From an archaeon UBA55 (GTDB taxonomy: Archaea > Undinarchaeota > Undinarchaeia > Undinarchaeales > Undinarchaeaceae), in assembly GCA_002495465.1 (NCBI GenBank), contig DAFN01000001.1, positions 14,213-23,598 on the forward strand: a stretch of 9,386 bases of DNA. Direction: 5' to 3'. A model generated the notes under the pieces. That model was not told where the DNA came from. It made no database searches and saw nothing but the letters and a program-made list of their open reading frames with translations. Made by a program: the position numbers and the translations under genes. This document shows, in pieces, positions 1-6,232 of the stretch; position 1 is the stretch's first letter; every line of letters begins with the position of its first letter.

Positions 1-1
1 G

Positions 2-853
2 ATAGCTACTGCGATAAACAAGAGGGTTTACTCGACCGCATGCGAACTAGAGGGCCGAAAAATTATTATTGAATCTAAAGACACTGGGGAGACAATAGAG
101 TGTGGTATCAGAGATAAGTCCAAGAATCCAATAGTTGCCGCTGTCCAGGAGGCGCAAAAATTCTCAAAAAGTAGATCAGGCGTCGGCATTGAAATAAATT
201 CACAAATTCCAATAGGAGCTGGACTCGGTTCATCTGCTGCCGTGGCAACTGCAACAATTGCTTCCGTTGCTACACTTTTTAATGGAAATGAGCCGTCCAC
301 TCTGGAGATTGCGGAAATGGCTTACAAGGCTGACAAACTTGCTCACGAAAGCCCAAGCGGTATAGATACTGCCATAACAAGCCTTGGTGGAACTATATTT
401 TTCAAAAAGGGAAATATAAGCCAACTCGATTCCGATCCACTTACTTTTGTTGTTGCAAACAGTGGCGTCAGGAGAAACACCAGTGACATGGTTTTGAGGG
501 TCAAAAATAGTATAATGGATCCAAGAGTTGCCCTAAGTATGTTTAGCATAGGTTCCTTGACAAAGGAGGCTCGCACGGTTTTTATGAATAAGCGTCCAGT
601 GGACCTAGGTCCTCTAATGGACCGCGGGCAGTCTCTTCTGAAGGATCTTGGAGTTAGCTCGACAGCTATTGAGGATCTCGTTAAACTTGCAAAGGATTCA
701 GGGGCAATTGGCTCAAAAATCACTGGTGCTGGGGGCGGAGGATGCATTATTTCACTATCAGATGATCCTGAGGACCTAATCAAAGCTTTCAAGGAGAATG
801 GAGCTTTTGCATATTCTGTAAGGACAAATCAGCCTGGTGTTAGAATTGAGTGA
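2..853 (+). CDS. mvk: Mevalonate kinase (GHMP family), 5'-truncated by the window edge
   Basis: Phosphorylates mevalonate to 5-phosphomevalonate with ATP, in the cytoplasm, as the first kinase step toward isoprenoids. The frame is open from base 2 with no start codon; the fragment begins at IATAINKRVY, matching the segment after the missing N-terminal motif with its usual GEHAVVYG stretch, so I estimate about 25 residues are lost. Visible in the 283-residue fragment: GHMP motif 2, IPIGAGLGSSAA, at about 69-80 (phosphate-binding loop); the active-site region SPSGIDTAITSLGG at about 117-130 with the catalytic-type Asp at 122; and motif 3, KITGAGGGGCI, near bases 714-746. The in-frame ATG at 320 lies beyond motif 2 and cannot be the start. 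The stop overlaps the next gene, isopentenyl phosphate kinase, by up to 17 bases, so the two are co-transcribed. Another GHMP kinase is possible, but the neighbour makes mevalonate kinase the best reading. Confidence 0.93.
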   Translation: MATAINKRVYSTACELEGRKIIIESKDTGETIECGIRDKSKNPIVAAVQEAQKFSKSRSGVGIEINSQIPIGAGLGSSAAVATATIASVATLFNGNEPSTLEIAEMAYKADKLAHESPSGIDTAITSLGGTIFFKKGNISQLDSDPLTFVVANSGVRRNTSDMVLRVKNSIMDPRVALSMFSIGSLTKEARTVFMNKRPVDLGPLMDRGQSLLKDLGVSSTAIEDLVKLAKDSGAIGSKITGAGGGGCIISLSDDPEDLIKAFKENGAFAYSVRTNQPGVRIE

Positions 854-1652
854 AGATGTCAAAAAAACGGTGTTCGTTAAACTTGGCGGATCCGCAATAA
901 CGCATAAGGGAAAAGAATCTCAGGCAAATCTTCCTGTTATAGATTTATCCTCCTCTCAGATTTCAGAACTTTACAATGATTTCAGTCTAATTCTTGCTCA
1001 TGGTGGCGGAGGATTTGCGCATCCTGTTGCAGAGCGGCATAATGTGAGTAAGGGAATAGAGAAATGCAAATCACTTGGGCTTGCTAATACAAGAATGGCC
1101 ATACAGGATTTAAATTCAATAGTTCTCACTTCCCTTCTTTCAAAAGAAGTTCCGGCTCTTACAATTTCTCCTTCTACTTGTTCAGAAATGGAAAACGGAA
1201 GATTCATAGATTTTAATCTTTCTCCAATTCATCATGCACAAAAACTGGGGGCAGTTCCTCTTCTTCATGGTGATGTTGTGTATGATTCTGTTAAAGGGTG
1301 CTCGGTTGCATCTACGGAAATGATTTTTTCCTACCTCTCTACGAGAATTAAACCTGAGCGTATAGTTATCGGAGCCAATGTAGATGGAGTTTTCTGGGAC
1401 AATCCTGACAACGGAAAGCGAGAGCTTGTTGAGGAAATAAACAGTAGAAATCTTGAGGATGTTCTGTCTGCGGTCGAAGAACCAAAAACTAGTGATGTCA
1501 CAGGCGGAATGAGGCACAAAATAGAGGAGCTCTACAATATCAGCAAGCATAAGATAGAAATATTCATAGTTAATCTCAGCAAGAAAAACTACTTAAGGGG
1601 AGCCATACTCGGGAAACCAGAAGTAGGCACTATAATAAAGGCGGGGGAATAG
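837..1652 (+). CDS. ipk: Isopentenyl phosphate kinase (amino acid kinase family)
   Basis: Converts isopentenyl phosphate plus ATP to isopentenyl diphosphate, the last kinase step of the alternative archaeal mevalonate route. Residue numbers are from the GTG at 837 (271 residues): KLGGSAIT at 15-22 with the N-terminal Lys; HGGGGFAH at 55-62, whose second His matches the catalytic His that marks this family; HGDVV at 144-148; and DVTGGMRHK at 220-228. The usual SGDD nucleotide-side motif reads ASTE at 158-161, and the usual TDVDGV reads ANVDGV at 180-185. There is no ATG start. GTG 837 gives a 17-base overlap with mvk; TTG 846 has a GGTG at 836-839 six bases upstream; GTG 870 would give MFVKLGGS and about 260 residues, the common family length. 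The true start is therefore unsettled. Product identification is firm from the catalytic His motif and from its place between mvk and the isomerase gene. Confidence 0.9.
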   Translation: MLELSEDVKKTVFVKLGGSAITHKGKESQANLPVIDLSSSQISELYNDFSLILAHGGGGFAHPVAERHNVSKGIEKCKSLGLANTRMAIQDLNSIVLTSLLSKEVPALTISPSTCSEMENGRFIDFNLSPIHHAQKLGAVPLLHGDVVYDSVKGCSVASTEMIFSYLSTRIKPERIVIGANVDGVFWDNPDNGKRELVEEINSRNLEDVLSAVEEPKTSDVTGGMRHKIEELYNISKHKIEIFIVNLSKKNYLRGAILGKPEVGTIIKAGE

Positions 1653-1678
1653 GACCGTTAGTCTCGGTCAACTGGTAT

Positions 1679-2719
1679 ATGAGCACATCTGAGAGAAAAC
1701 TCGACCATATCAAAATTGTCTCGAATGAGAGAGTCGAGGCAAGAGAAAAGACAACTCTTCTTGACGAAGTTGAGCTTATTCACAATTCTCTACCTGATTT
1801 TGACAGGGACTCTGTGGACACTAGTACAGAGATTTTTGGAAAGAAATTAAAAATTCCTTTTTTAATAAGTGGAATGACAGGGGGGCATCCTAACGCTGAG
1901 AAGCTGAACCTGGCCCTTGCAGAAGCTGCAGAGGCAGCAGGTGTTGCGTTTGGACTTGGCTCGCAGAGAGCAATGCTAGAAGACAAGTCACTCTCGCAAA
2001 CTTACAAAGTAAGATCTGTGGCTCCACGCACTCTTATTTTCGGAAACATTGGCATTCCTCAAATATCAGATTATTCTCCTTCAGATATCTCATCAATGCT
2101 TGATGATGTCGGAGCCGATGCTCTTGCAGTTCATCTAAATCCTCTCCAAGAATCTATTCAGCCTGAGGGTGATGTTAACATGGAGGGACTCGCCGGCTCA
2201 CTGAAAGATCTCATTAAATCCTTGGGATTTCCTGTTCTAGTTAAAGAAACTGGAGCGGGAATATCAAAGGATGTTGCAAAAATTCTTATTGACTGCGGAG
2301 TTTCCGCTATCGATACTGGCGGAGCCGGAGGAACATCATTCGCCGCTGTTGAGCTTTTCAGAAAAGACGACTTCGAACTCTCCGAGTTCTGGGACTGGGG
2401 AATTCCAACTGCCGCAAGCATTCTTGAGATAAGAGCTTCTTCAAAGGAAATCTTGCTTATAGCAACAGGTGGTATAAGGAATGGTCTGGATGCTGCCCAT
2501 GCTCTTGCCCTAGGGGCAAATTCTGTCGGCATGGCCGGTCCTATGATAAAGGCAGCGGCAAAAGGCAGCTCTGAAGTTCTTATTGAAATCGAAAAGGTCC
2601 ATAAAAGCCTCAGAACTGCAATGTTTCTCTGCGGAGCATCTGAGGTTTCCAAAATGGGGCGTGACAAGGCAGTTCTAACTGGAGCTCTAAGAAGCTGGCA
2701 GAAGCAAAGGGGGCTCTAA
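1679..2719 (+). CDS. fni: Type 2 isopentenyl-diphosphate delta-isomerase (FMN-dependent)
   Basis: Interconverts isopentenyl and dimethylallyl diphosphate, supplying the starter unit for prenyl chains. This is the flavin-dependent TIM-barrel type, which needs reduced FMN and Mg2+, not the Nudix type. At 346 residues it has normal family length. Motifs in order: RKLDHI near 6-11; SGMTGG 64-69; GLGSQRAML 92-100; NIGIPQ 123-128; HLNPLQ 152-157 followed by QPEGD 161-165 (substrate and Mg2+ region, with the conserved Gln/Glu); VKETG 188-192; DTGGAGGT 212-219; GGIRNGLD 264-271; and AGPM 286-289 (FMN phosphate binding). The ATG at 1679 fits the family N-terminus directly. It is 26 bases after the ipk stop, with no strong Shine-Dalgarno: only a GGT three bases from the start. 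The 26-base gap holds a weak 5-bp inverted repeat. The product of ipk is the substrate here. Confidence 0.96.
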   Translation: MSTSERKLDHIKIVSNERVEAREKTTLLDEVELIHNSLPDFDRDSVDTSTEIFGKKLKIPFLISGMTGGHPNAEKLNLALAEAAEAAGVAFGLGSQRAMLEDKSLSQTYKVRSVAPRTLIFGNIGIPQISDYSPSDISSMLDDVGADALAVHLNPLQESIQPEGDVNMEGLAGSLKDLIKSLGFPVLVKETGAGISKDVAKILIDCGVSAIDTGGAGGTSFAAVELFRKDDFELSEFWDWGIPTAASILEIRASSKEILLIATGGIRNGLDAAHALALGANSVGMAGPMIKAAAKGSSEVLIEIEKVHKSLRTAMFLCGASEVSKMGRDKAVLTGALRSWQKQRGL

Positions 2720-2720
2720 T

Positions 2721-3581
2721 ATGGGAAAAAGAAGCGCACTTCCAAAACATATTCAAACACTTGATTCAGTTCTCAAAATGACTAGACCCTCTGCAATAAT
2801 TGCCTATGTTGTTCTTGTTTTTGTAGCATTTCTTTCAACAGGTGGCCTTCCTTCTGCTGGACTTCTCTCTTCAACCTTGATTGCAGTTCTGTCAGCTGCT
2901 GCAGGAGGTTTTCTTCTAAGCGACTATTATGATTTATATATAGACAAGGTAAATCGCCCAGATAGGCCACTTCCAGCGGGAAAAATAACTCCGGCTGCCG
3001 TTTGGGTTTTCTCACTTTTTTTCTATGCTCTCAGCATTTGGGCTGCATCAAGCCTTCCTCTGATAAGTTTCCTATTTGTCTCAGGAAACCTCTTTCTTCT
3101 TTTCCTTTATGCAACTACTCTAAAGAAAGTCGGATTTCTTGGAAACATTACAGTTGCTTATCTTACAGCTTCCGTTTTCCTCCTCACGACCTCAGTTGTC
3201 GGTGACATTGCAGCCGGAGCAGTTCCAGCTGCCCTGATTTTCCTTTATATGGGCGCTCTTGAAGTTCTCAAGGATATGGAGGATGTCAAGGGAGATTTTA
3301 AATTCGGAGCAAGAACTCTTCCGCTTACAGAAAAAGATCTTGGAAAATACGTTGCTATGGCATTTATGGCTCTAACAATAGCCCTGAGTCCAATTCCATA
3401 TTATCTGGGAATATTCTCGGTAAATTATCTCATATTGATTCTTATCGTAGATTTATCACTGGTCCTTCTGATGCGTTCACTTTGGAGAGATTCTTCACTG
3501 TCTTCCGCAATCTTCTATGTCAGAAGGATAAAGGCTTCAATGGTGCTTAGTATGGCTGCCTTCGTCCTAGGAGTTCTGTAG
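2721..3581 (+). CDS. UbiA-family prenyltransferase, probable digeranylgeranylglyceryl phosphate synthase
   Basis: Integral membrane prenyltransferase. The best reading is digeranylgeranylglyceryl phosphate synthase, which adds the second geranylgeranyl chain to geranylgeranylglyceryl phosphate in archaeal ether-lipid synthesis. The 286-residue protein has about eight or nine hydrophobic segments. The first Asp-rich motif is SDYYDLYID at 67-75, followed by NRPDRPLPAG at 78-87; the second is KDMEDVKGD at 184-192. Both bind prenyl diphosphate through Mg2+. The family normally starts the first motif with Asn (NDxxDxxxD); here it is Ser 67. NRPxRPxPxG is typical of the ether-lipid and related aromatic branches, so a quinone-type substrate is not excluded. 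The ATG lies one base after the fni stop, with a G-rich AGGGGG at 2708-2713 seven bases upstream, so the gene is translated as part of the isoprenoid operon, of which it is the last member. Confidence 0.85.
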   Translation: MGKRSALPKHIQTLDSVLKMTRPSAIIAYVVLVFVAFLSTGGLPSAGLLSSTLIAVLSAAAGGFLLSDYYDLYIDKVNRPDRPLPAGKITPAAVWVFSLFFYALSIWAASSLPLISFLFVSGNLFLLFLYATTLKKVGFLGNITVAYLTASVFLLTTSVVGDIAAGAVPAALIFLYMGALEVLKDMEDVKGDFKFGARTLPLTEKDLGKYVAMAFMALTIALSPIPYYLGIFSVNYLILILIVDLSLVLLMRSLWRDSSLSSAIFYVRRIKASMVLSMAAFVLGVL

Positions 3582-3600
3582 CGGAAGGCATAAAAACGAA
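3582..3600 (+). promoter_or_regulatory. Candidate archaeal promoter (BRE/TATA) for dph6
   Basis: The 42-base gap between the UbiA-family gene and dph6 carries a purine-rich CGGAAGG at 3582-3588, followed by CATAAAAAC at 3589-3597. This resembles a BRE plus TATA box. The A/T core is centred about 31 bases before the ATG at 3624, which would put transcription start within a few bases of the start codon. No Shine-Dalgarno is visible before that ATG, which agrees with a leaderless or nearly leaderless transcript. Inferred from spacing only; read-through from the lipid operon is also possible. Confidence 0.4.
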
Positions 3601-3623
3601 GAATCAGACAGAAAAATCCTAAA

Positions 3624-4316
3624 ATGAGACTTGCGGCACTTTTCAGCGGAGGAAAGGACTCAACTGCATCCCTCTATAGGGCGATGCAGGATGGTCATGA
3701 AATAACTCATCTAGTTACTGCGGTGGCCGCAAATCCGGACAGCTATCTCTTTCATACCTCCGCGATAAATATGGCAGAGCTTGCAGCAGAAGCCATGGGG
3801 ATACCTTTAGTGAAGGTTATTATTGAGAGCACTTTTGACACTGGAGAAGCTGAGGAGCTCGAAGAAGCCCTGTCGAAACTCGACATCGACGGAATTACCC
3901 TTGGAGGAGTAAGTTCCAACTATCAGGGAAATATTTTCACAGGAATCGCTAGTAAGCTCGGTCTTGAAGTTGTCGCTCCTTTCTGGGAAAAGCCCCATGA
4001 AGAGCTCATAGAATACGCGCTCGACTCAGGTTTCAAGATAATTTTTGTTTCTATTTCTGCAGACGGGCTGGATCAGTCATGGCTCGGTAGAGAACTCAAC
4101 AGAGAAACTTACGAAGAACTCAAAAAAATAAGAGAAACGCACCGGATAGACATAGGCGGAGAAGGCGGAGAATACTGTACTCTCGTTCTCGATGGTCCTA
4201 TCTTCAAGAAGAGTATAAAGATAGAGGATTCTGAAATTTCATGGAAAGGGATGGCAGGAAAGCTCATAATAAATAAGGCAACTCTTTCTGAAAAACACAA
4301 GCCACGAAAAGACTAA
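3624..4316 (+). CDS. dph6: Diphthine--ammonia ligase (Dph6-type PP-loop ATPase)
   Basis: Catalyses the ATP-dependent amidation of diphthine to diphthamide on the conserved His of archaeal elongation factor 2. It belongs to the adenine nucleotide alpha-hydrolase-like family (COG2102). The 230-residue protein has the PP-loop SGGKDST at 8-14; SYLFHT at 40-45, corresponding to the family's SYMFH; GGVSSNYQ at 94-101; APFWEK at 118-123; and GEGGEYCTLVLDGP at 179-192, close to the family's GEGGEYET with Cys in place of Glu. Length is typical for the archaeal single-domain form. The ATG at 3624 puts the PP-loop at the usual distance from the N-terminus. The stop is one base from the convergent pyrH stop, so there is no separate terminator space. 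Related PP-loop enzymes exist, but the GGEY motif points to Dph6. Confidence 0.88.
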   Translation: MRLAALFSGGKDSTASLYRAMQDGHEITHLVTAVAANPDSYLFHTSAINMAELAAEAMGIPLVKVIIESTFDTGEAEELEEALSKLDIDGITLGGVSSNYQGNIFTGIASKLGLEVVAPFWEKPHEELIEYALDSGFKIIFVSISADGLDQSWLGRELNRETYEELKKIRETHRIDIGGEGGEYCTLVLDGPIFKKSIKIEDSEISWKGMAGKLIINKATLSEKHKPRKD

Positions 4317-4317
4317 A

Positions 4318-5004
4318 TCAAAAACCTACTCTGGTTCCTGTAAATTCCTTGCCCTCAAGAATTCTTCCAATATTTTCCAGGTCCTTTCCGTTGACGACCG
4401 CTGCTTTTATTCCTTTTTCTGAGAGTATTTTGGCTGCTACTGGATCCATAATTGTCGAGACGTTTGCCCTGTGCTCTTCACTTCCTGCCAGTTTTTTTAA
4501 TTCTTCAAAACTTACATACTCGAGCTTTTTCGCATCCTCGAACTTGTTCGGATCCTTGTCATAAATATAGTCTACATCAGTACACTTTATGACCATTTCA
4601 GCTCCCCAGACTTCTGCTATCTCCGCGGAGACTGCATCTGTCCTCTGGCCCGGTCTAAAACCTCCAGCAACTATAACTTTTCCCGGATTTTTTTCAGAAA
4701 TTTTAAGAAAGTCTTCTTCTGACTTAGGTATCTCCTTTGCTGCCAAGTCTCCGAGCGCTGCAAGCAGAAGTGAAGCGTTCACTCTCGATGCCATTATTCC
4801 AACTGTGTCAAGAAGGTCCTCATCTCTGGTGAACTTTCGTCCTAGTTCTCCATACTCTCTTGAGATTTTACCTCCTCCAACAACAACTACAATTTGGTGG
4901 ACTCTTGCCCATTCACCTATCTTTGAGGAAACAGTTTCCAAAAAATCTCTGTCTACTCCTTCGGCTGAGAATACAGATCCTCCTAACTTCAAAACGGCTT
5001 TCAT
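4318..5004 (-). CDS. pyrH: Uridylate (UMP) kinase, archaeal type
   Basis: Phosphorylates UMP to UDP for pyrimidine nucleotide synthesis; a cytoplasmic amino acid kinase-fold enzyme, normally hexameric. The 228-residue product has KLGGSVFS at 6-13; VVGGGKISREYG at 41-52; DLLDTVGIMASRVNA at 63-77 (UMP-site helix); VAGGFRPGQRTDAVSAE at 112-128; and CTDVDYIYDKDPNKF at 141-155, the archaeal form of the nucleotide-binding stretch, where the family usually has VDGVYDKDP. Length matches archaeal PyrH. The ATG at 5004 starts directly at MKAVLKLGGS, the expected N-terminus, one base after the rps17e stop, so the pair is a minus-strand operon. No clear Shine-Dalgarno is visible, so translation may depend on coupling to eS17. 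It shares its fold with the isopentenyl phosphate kinase in this window but lacks that enzyme's catalytic His motif. Confidence 0.94.
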   Translation of the reverse strand: MKAVLKLGGSVFSAEGVDRDFLETVSSKIGEWARVHQIVVVVGGGKISREYGELGRKFTRDEDLLDTVGIMASRVNASLLLAALGDLAAKEIPKSEEDFLKISEKNPGKVIVAGGFRPGQRTDAVSAEIAEVWGAEMVIKCTDVDYIYDKDPNKFEDAKKLEYVSFEELKKLAGSEEHRANVSTIMDPVAAKILSEKGIKAAVVNGKDLENIGRILEGKEFTGTRVGF

Positions 5005-5005
5005 C

Positions 5006-5212
5006 TTATTTGCTTCTGAGAACTACAGCCCTTGATACATATCCAGCGAGTCTATTCCTAATCCTCTTGCTAGGGCATATCAAGCGTCCGCTTTCTATAA
5101 TTTCATTAATAGCTACCTTGTTCTTGTCAAAATCAATGCTATAGCTGTCCGGACTCCTTTCCAGGAGTTCGTCACCTACCCTCTTAACGAATGTTTGTAT
5201 TATTCTTCCCAT
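5006..5212 (-). CDS. rps17e: Small ribosomal subunit protein eS17
   Basis: Archaeal/eukaryotic-type protein of the 30S subunit. The 68-residue product starts MGRIIQTFVKRVGDELLE, the classic eS17 N-terminus (MGRIRxxFIKRxxxELIE). It continues with DFDKNKVAINEI and PSKRIRNRLAGYVSR, matching the family's conserved core and basic C-terminal segment. The open frame extends upstream to a TTG at 5263, but those 17 extra residues read through the A/T-rich promoter core and are absent from the family, so the ATG at 5212 is the start. The gene is followed after one base by pyrH on the same strand and is divergent from nop5 across 54 bases. The eS17 transcript is probably leaderless or nearly so, because the A/T core lies about 29 bases before its ATG. 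Confidence 0.94.
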   Translation of the reverse strand: MGRIIQTFVKRVGDELLERSPDSYSIDFDKNKVAINEIIESGRLICPSKRIRNRLAGYVSRAVVLRSK

Positions 5213-5266
5213 GCTCTGTTTATTTGATTCAAAAAGATTAAAAAGCTTTCCATACAGGTTCAATGC
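5213..5266. promoter_or_regulatory. Divergent promoter with one A/T core for rps17e and nop5
   Basis: This 54-base gap separates the eS17 ATG (minus) from the nop5 ATG (plus). Its only strong TATA-like core is ATTAAAAAG at 5237-5245, which reads CTTTTTAAT on the minus strand. The core centre is about 26 bases from the nop5 ATG and 29 bases from the rps17e ATG, the archaeal TATA-to-start distance on both sides. No good Shine-Dalgarno precedes either ATG, so both transcripts may be leaderless. An 8-bp palindrome AAAGCTTT at 5242-5249 overlaps the core and could be an operator or chance. The spacing is seen directly; promoter activity is inferred. Confidence 0.55.
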
Positions 5267-6232
5267 ATGTCAAAGCAGATAGTAGTCACTCCCTTTGGTA
5301 TTTATTCCTCTGAAGGAGGTAAACTTAGTCTGGAGTCTGAGTTTTCATCCAGTCCTGCTGAGGCTGCGAAAAAGCTGAGAGACTATGAAAAAACAGAAAC
5401 TTTGCCTGAATTAGACGCCCTTCTTGAGTCTGGAGCTGAATTTTCAGCAGACAGCGAGGCTTCAATAGACGCCAGATTGCGTCTCGATGAGCTTGCAAAG
5501 GAGCGCGGAATTGAGGCACGTAAGTATATTTATTCTCTTAATCAGGAGCTTACAAAACTGAGGATGCACGAAGAGCTGGCTTCTCCTGACAGAAGAATTA
5601 TACAGGCTGTCAACTCTCTTGAAGAGATGGACCCTCTTGTAAATGTTCTCTCTGAGAGACTCAGGGAATGGTCTTCACTGTATTCTCCGGAGCTAAGCCG
5701 TTCTGTCCAGAAACACGATGATTTTCTAATAAAACTTTCCCAGCAAAAGGAAATATCAAGCGAACTCGGAGCAGTTTTCGAAAGGGCTGACACTGAAGTT
5801 CCTAAAGATATAGCTCATTCCCTTTCAGACATGTATGAAACAAGAACAAAGCTTCGGGAATATCTTGAAAAAATGATGAAGGACCACTATCCAAACCTAG
5901 AAGCTGTCGCTGGAAGTCACATTGGGGCTCAGCTTATGGCTCTAGTCGGCGGCGCAAAGCGCCTGGCAACAAAGCCTTCGAGCACAGTCCAGGTTCTTGG
6001 AGCTGAGAAGGCACTATTCAGGCACGTCACAACTGGGGCAAAGCCTCCAAAATATGGAGTTCTTCTGCACCATCCTGTGATACAGGACCTTCCGAAACAT
6101 CTTCGGGGGAAGGGAGCTCGAATTCTTGCAGGAAAAATATCCCTTGCAATAAGAGCGGATGTCTATGGCTCAGGGTTTTCAGCTGACAAACTCAATGAAA
6201 GCCTGGACAAGAGGATAAAAAACCTAAAATGA
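5267..6232 (+). CDS. nop5: Nop5 (Nop56/58-like) C/D-box sRNP core protein
   Basis: Scaffold of the archaeal box C/D RNP: it bridges L7Ae-bound guide RNA and fibrillarin, which 2'-O-methylates rRNA and tRNA. The 321-residue protein begins with a fibrillarin-binding domain (1 to about 95). A coiled-coil stretch follows from about 105 to 205, including RRIIQAVNSLEEMD and LSERLREWSSLYSPEL, close to the family consensus. The Nop domain runs from about 209 to 300, with YPNLEAVAGSHIGAQLMALVG and the signature GAEKALFRHVTTGAKPPK at about 245-262. The lysine-rich KKE/D tail of eukaryotic forms is absent, and the total is shorter than many archaeal Nop5 proteins, mainly in the N-terminal domain. The ATG at 5267 fits the divergent promoter. 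The stop overlaps the fibrillarin start by four bases (ATGA), so the two partner proteins are translationally coupled. Confidence 0.95.
   Translation: MSKQIVVTPFGIYSSEGGKLSLESEFSSSPAEAAKKLRDYEKTETLPELDALLESGAEFSADSEASIDARLRLDELAKERGIEARKYIYSLNQELTKLRMHEELASPDRRIIQAVNSLEEMDPLVNVLSERLREWSSLYSPELSRSVQKHDDFLIKLSQQKEISSELGAVFERADTEVPKDIAHSLSDMYETRTKLREYLEKMMKDHYPNLEAVAGSHIGAQLMALVGGAKRLATKPSSTVQVLGAEKALFRHVTTGAKPPKYGVLLHHPVIQDLPKHLRGKGARILAGKISLAIRADVYGSGFSADKLNESLDKRIKNLK

Noticed and set aside
28..424. Minus-strand open frames across the mvk region
   Set aside because: They mirror a conserved GHMP kinase frame and have no family features of their own.
1653..1669. GACCG/CGGTC inverted repeat with a 7-base loop between ipk and fni, as terminator or riboswitch
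   Set aside because: The stem is only 5 bp, there is no T-run after it, and the genes look co-transcribed; likely chance.
2098..2108. TGATGATG stretch resembling a C box, considered as a box C/D sRNA because sRNP genes are nearby
   Set aside because: It lies within the conserved fni reading frame, lacks the preceding purine, and no well-placed D/D' and C' boxes were found.
5213..5263. N-terminal extension of eS17 from a TTG at 5263 (17 residues, MNLYGKLFNLFESNKQS)
   Set aside because: It reads through the A/T-rich promoter core, and eS17 proteins begin at MGRI, which is the ATG at 5212.
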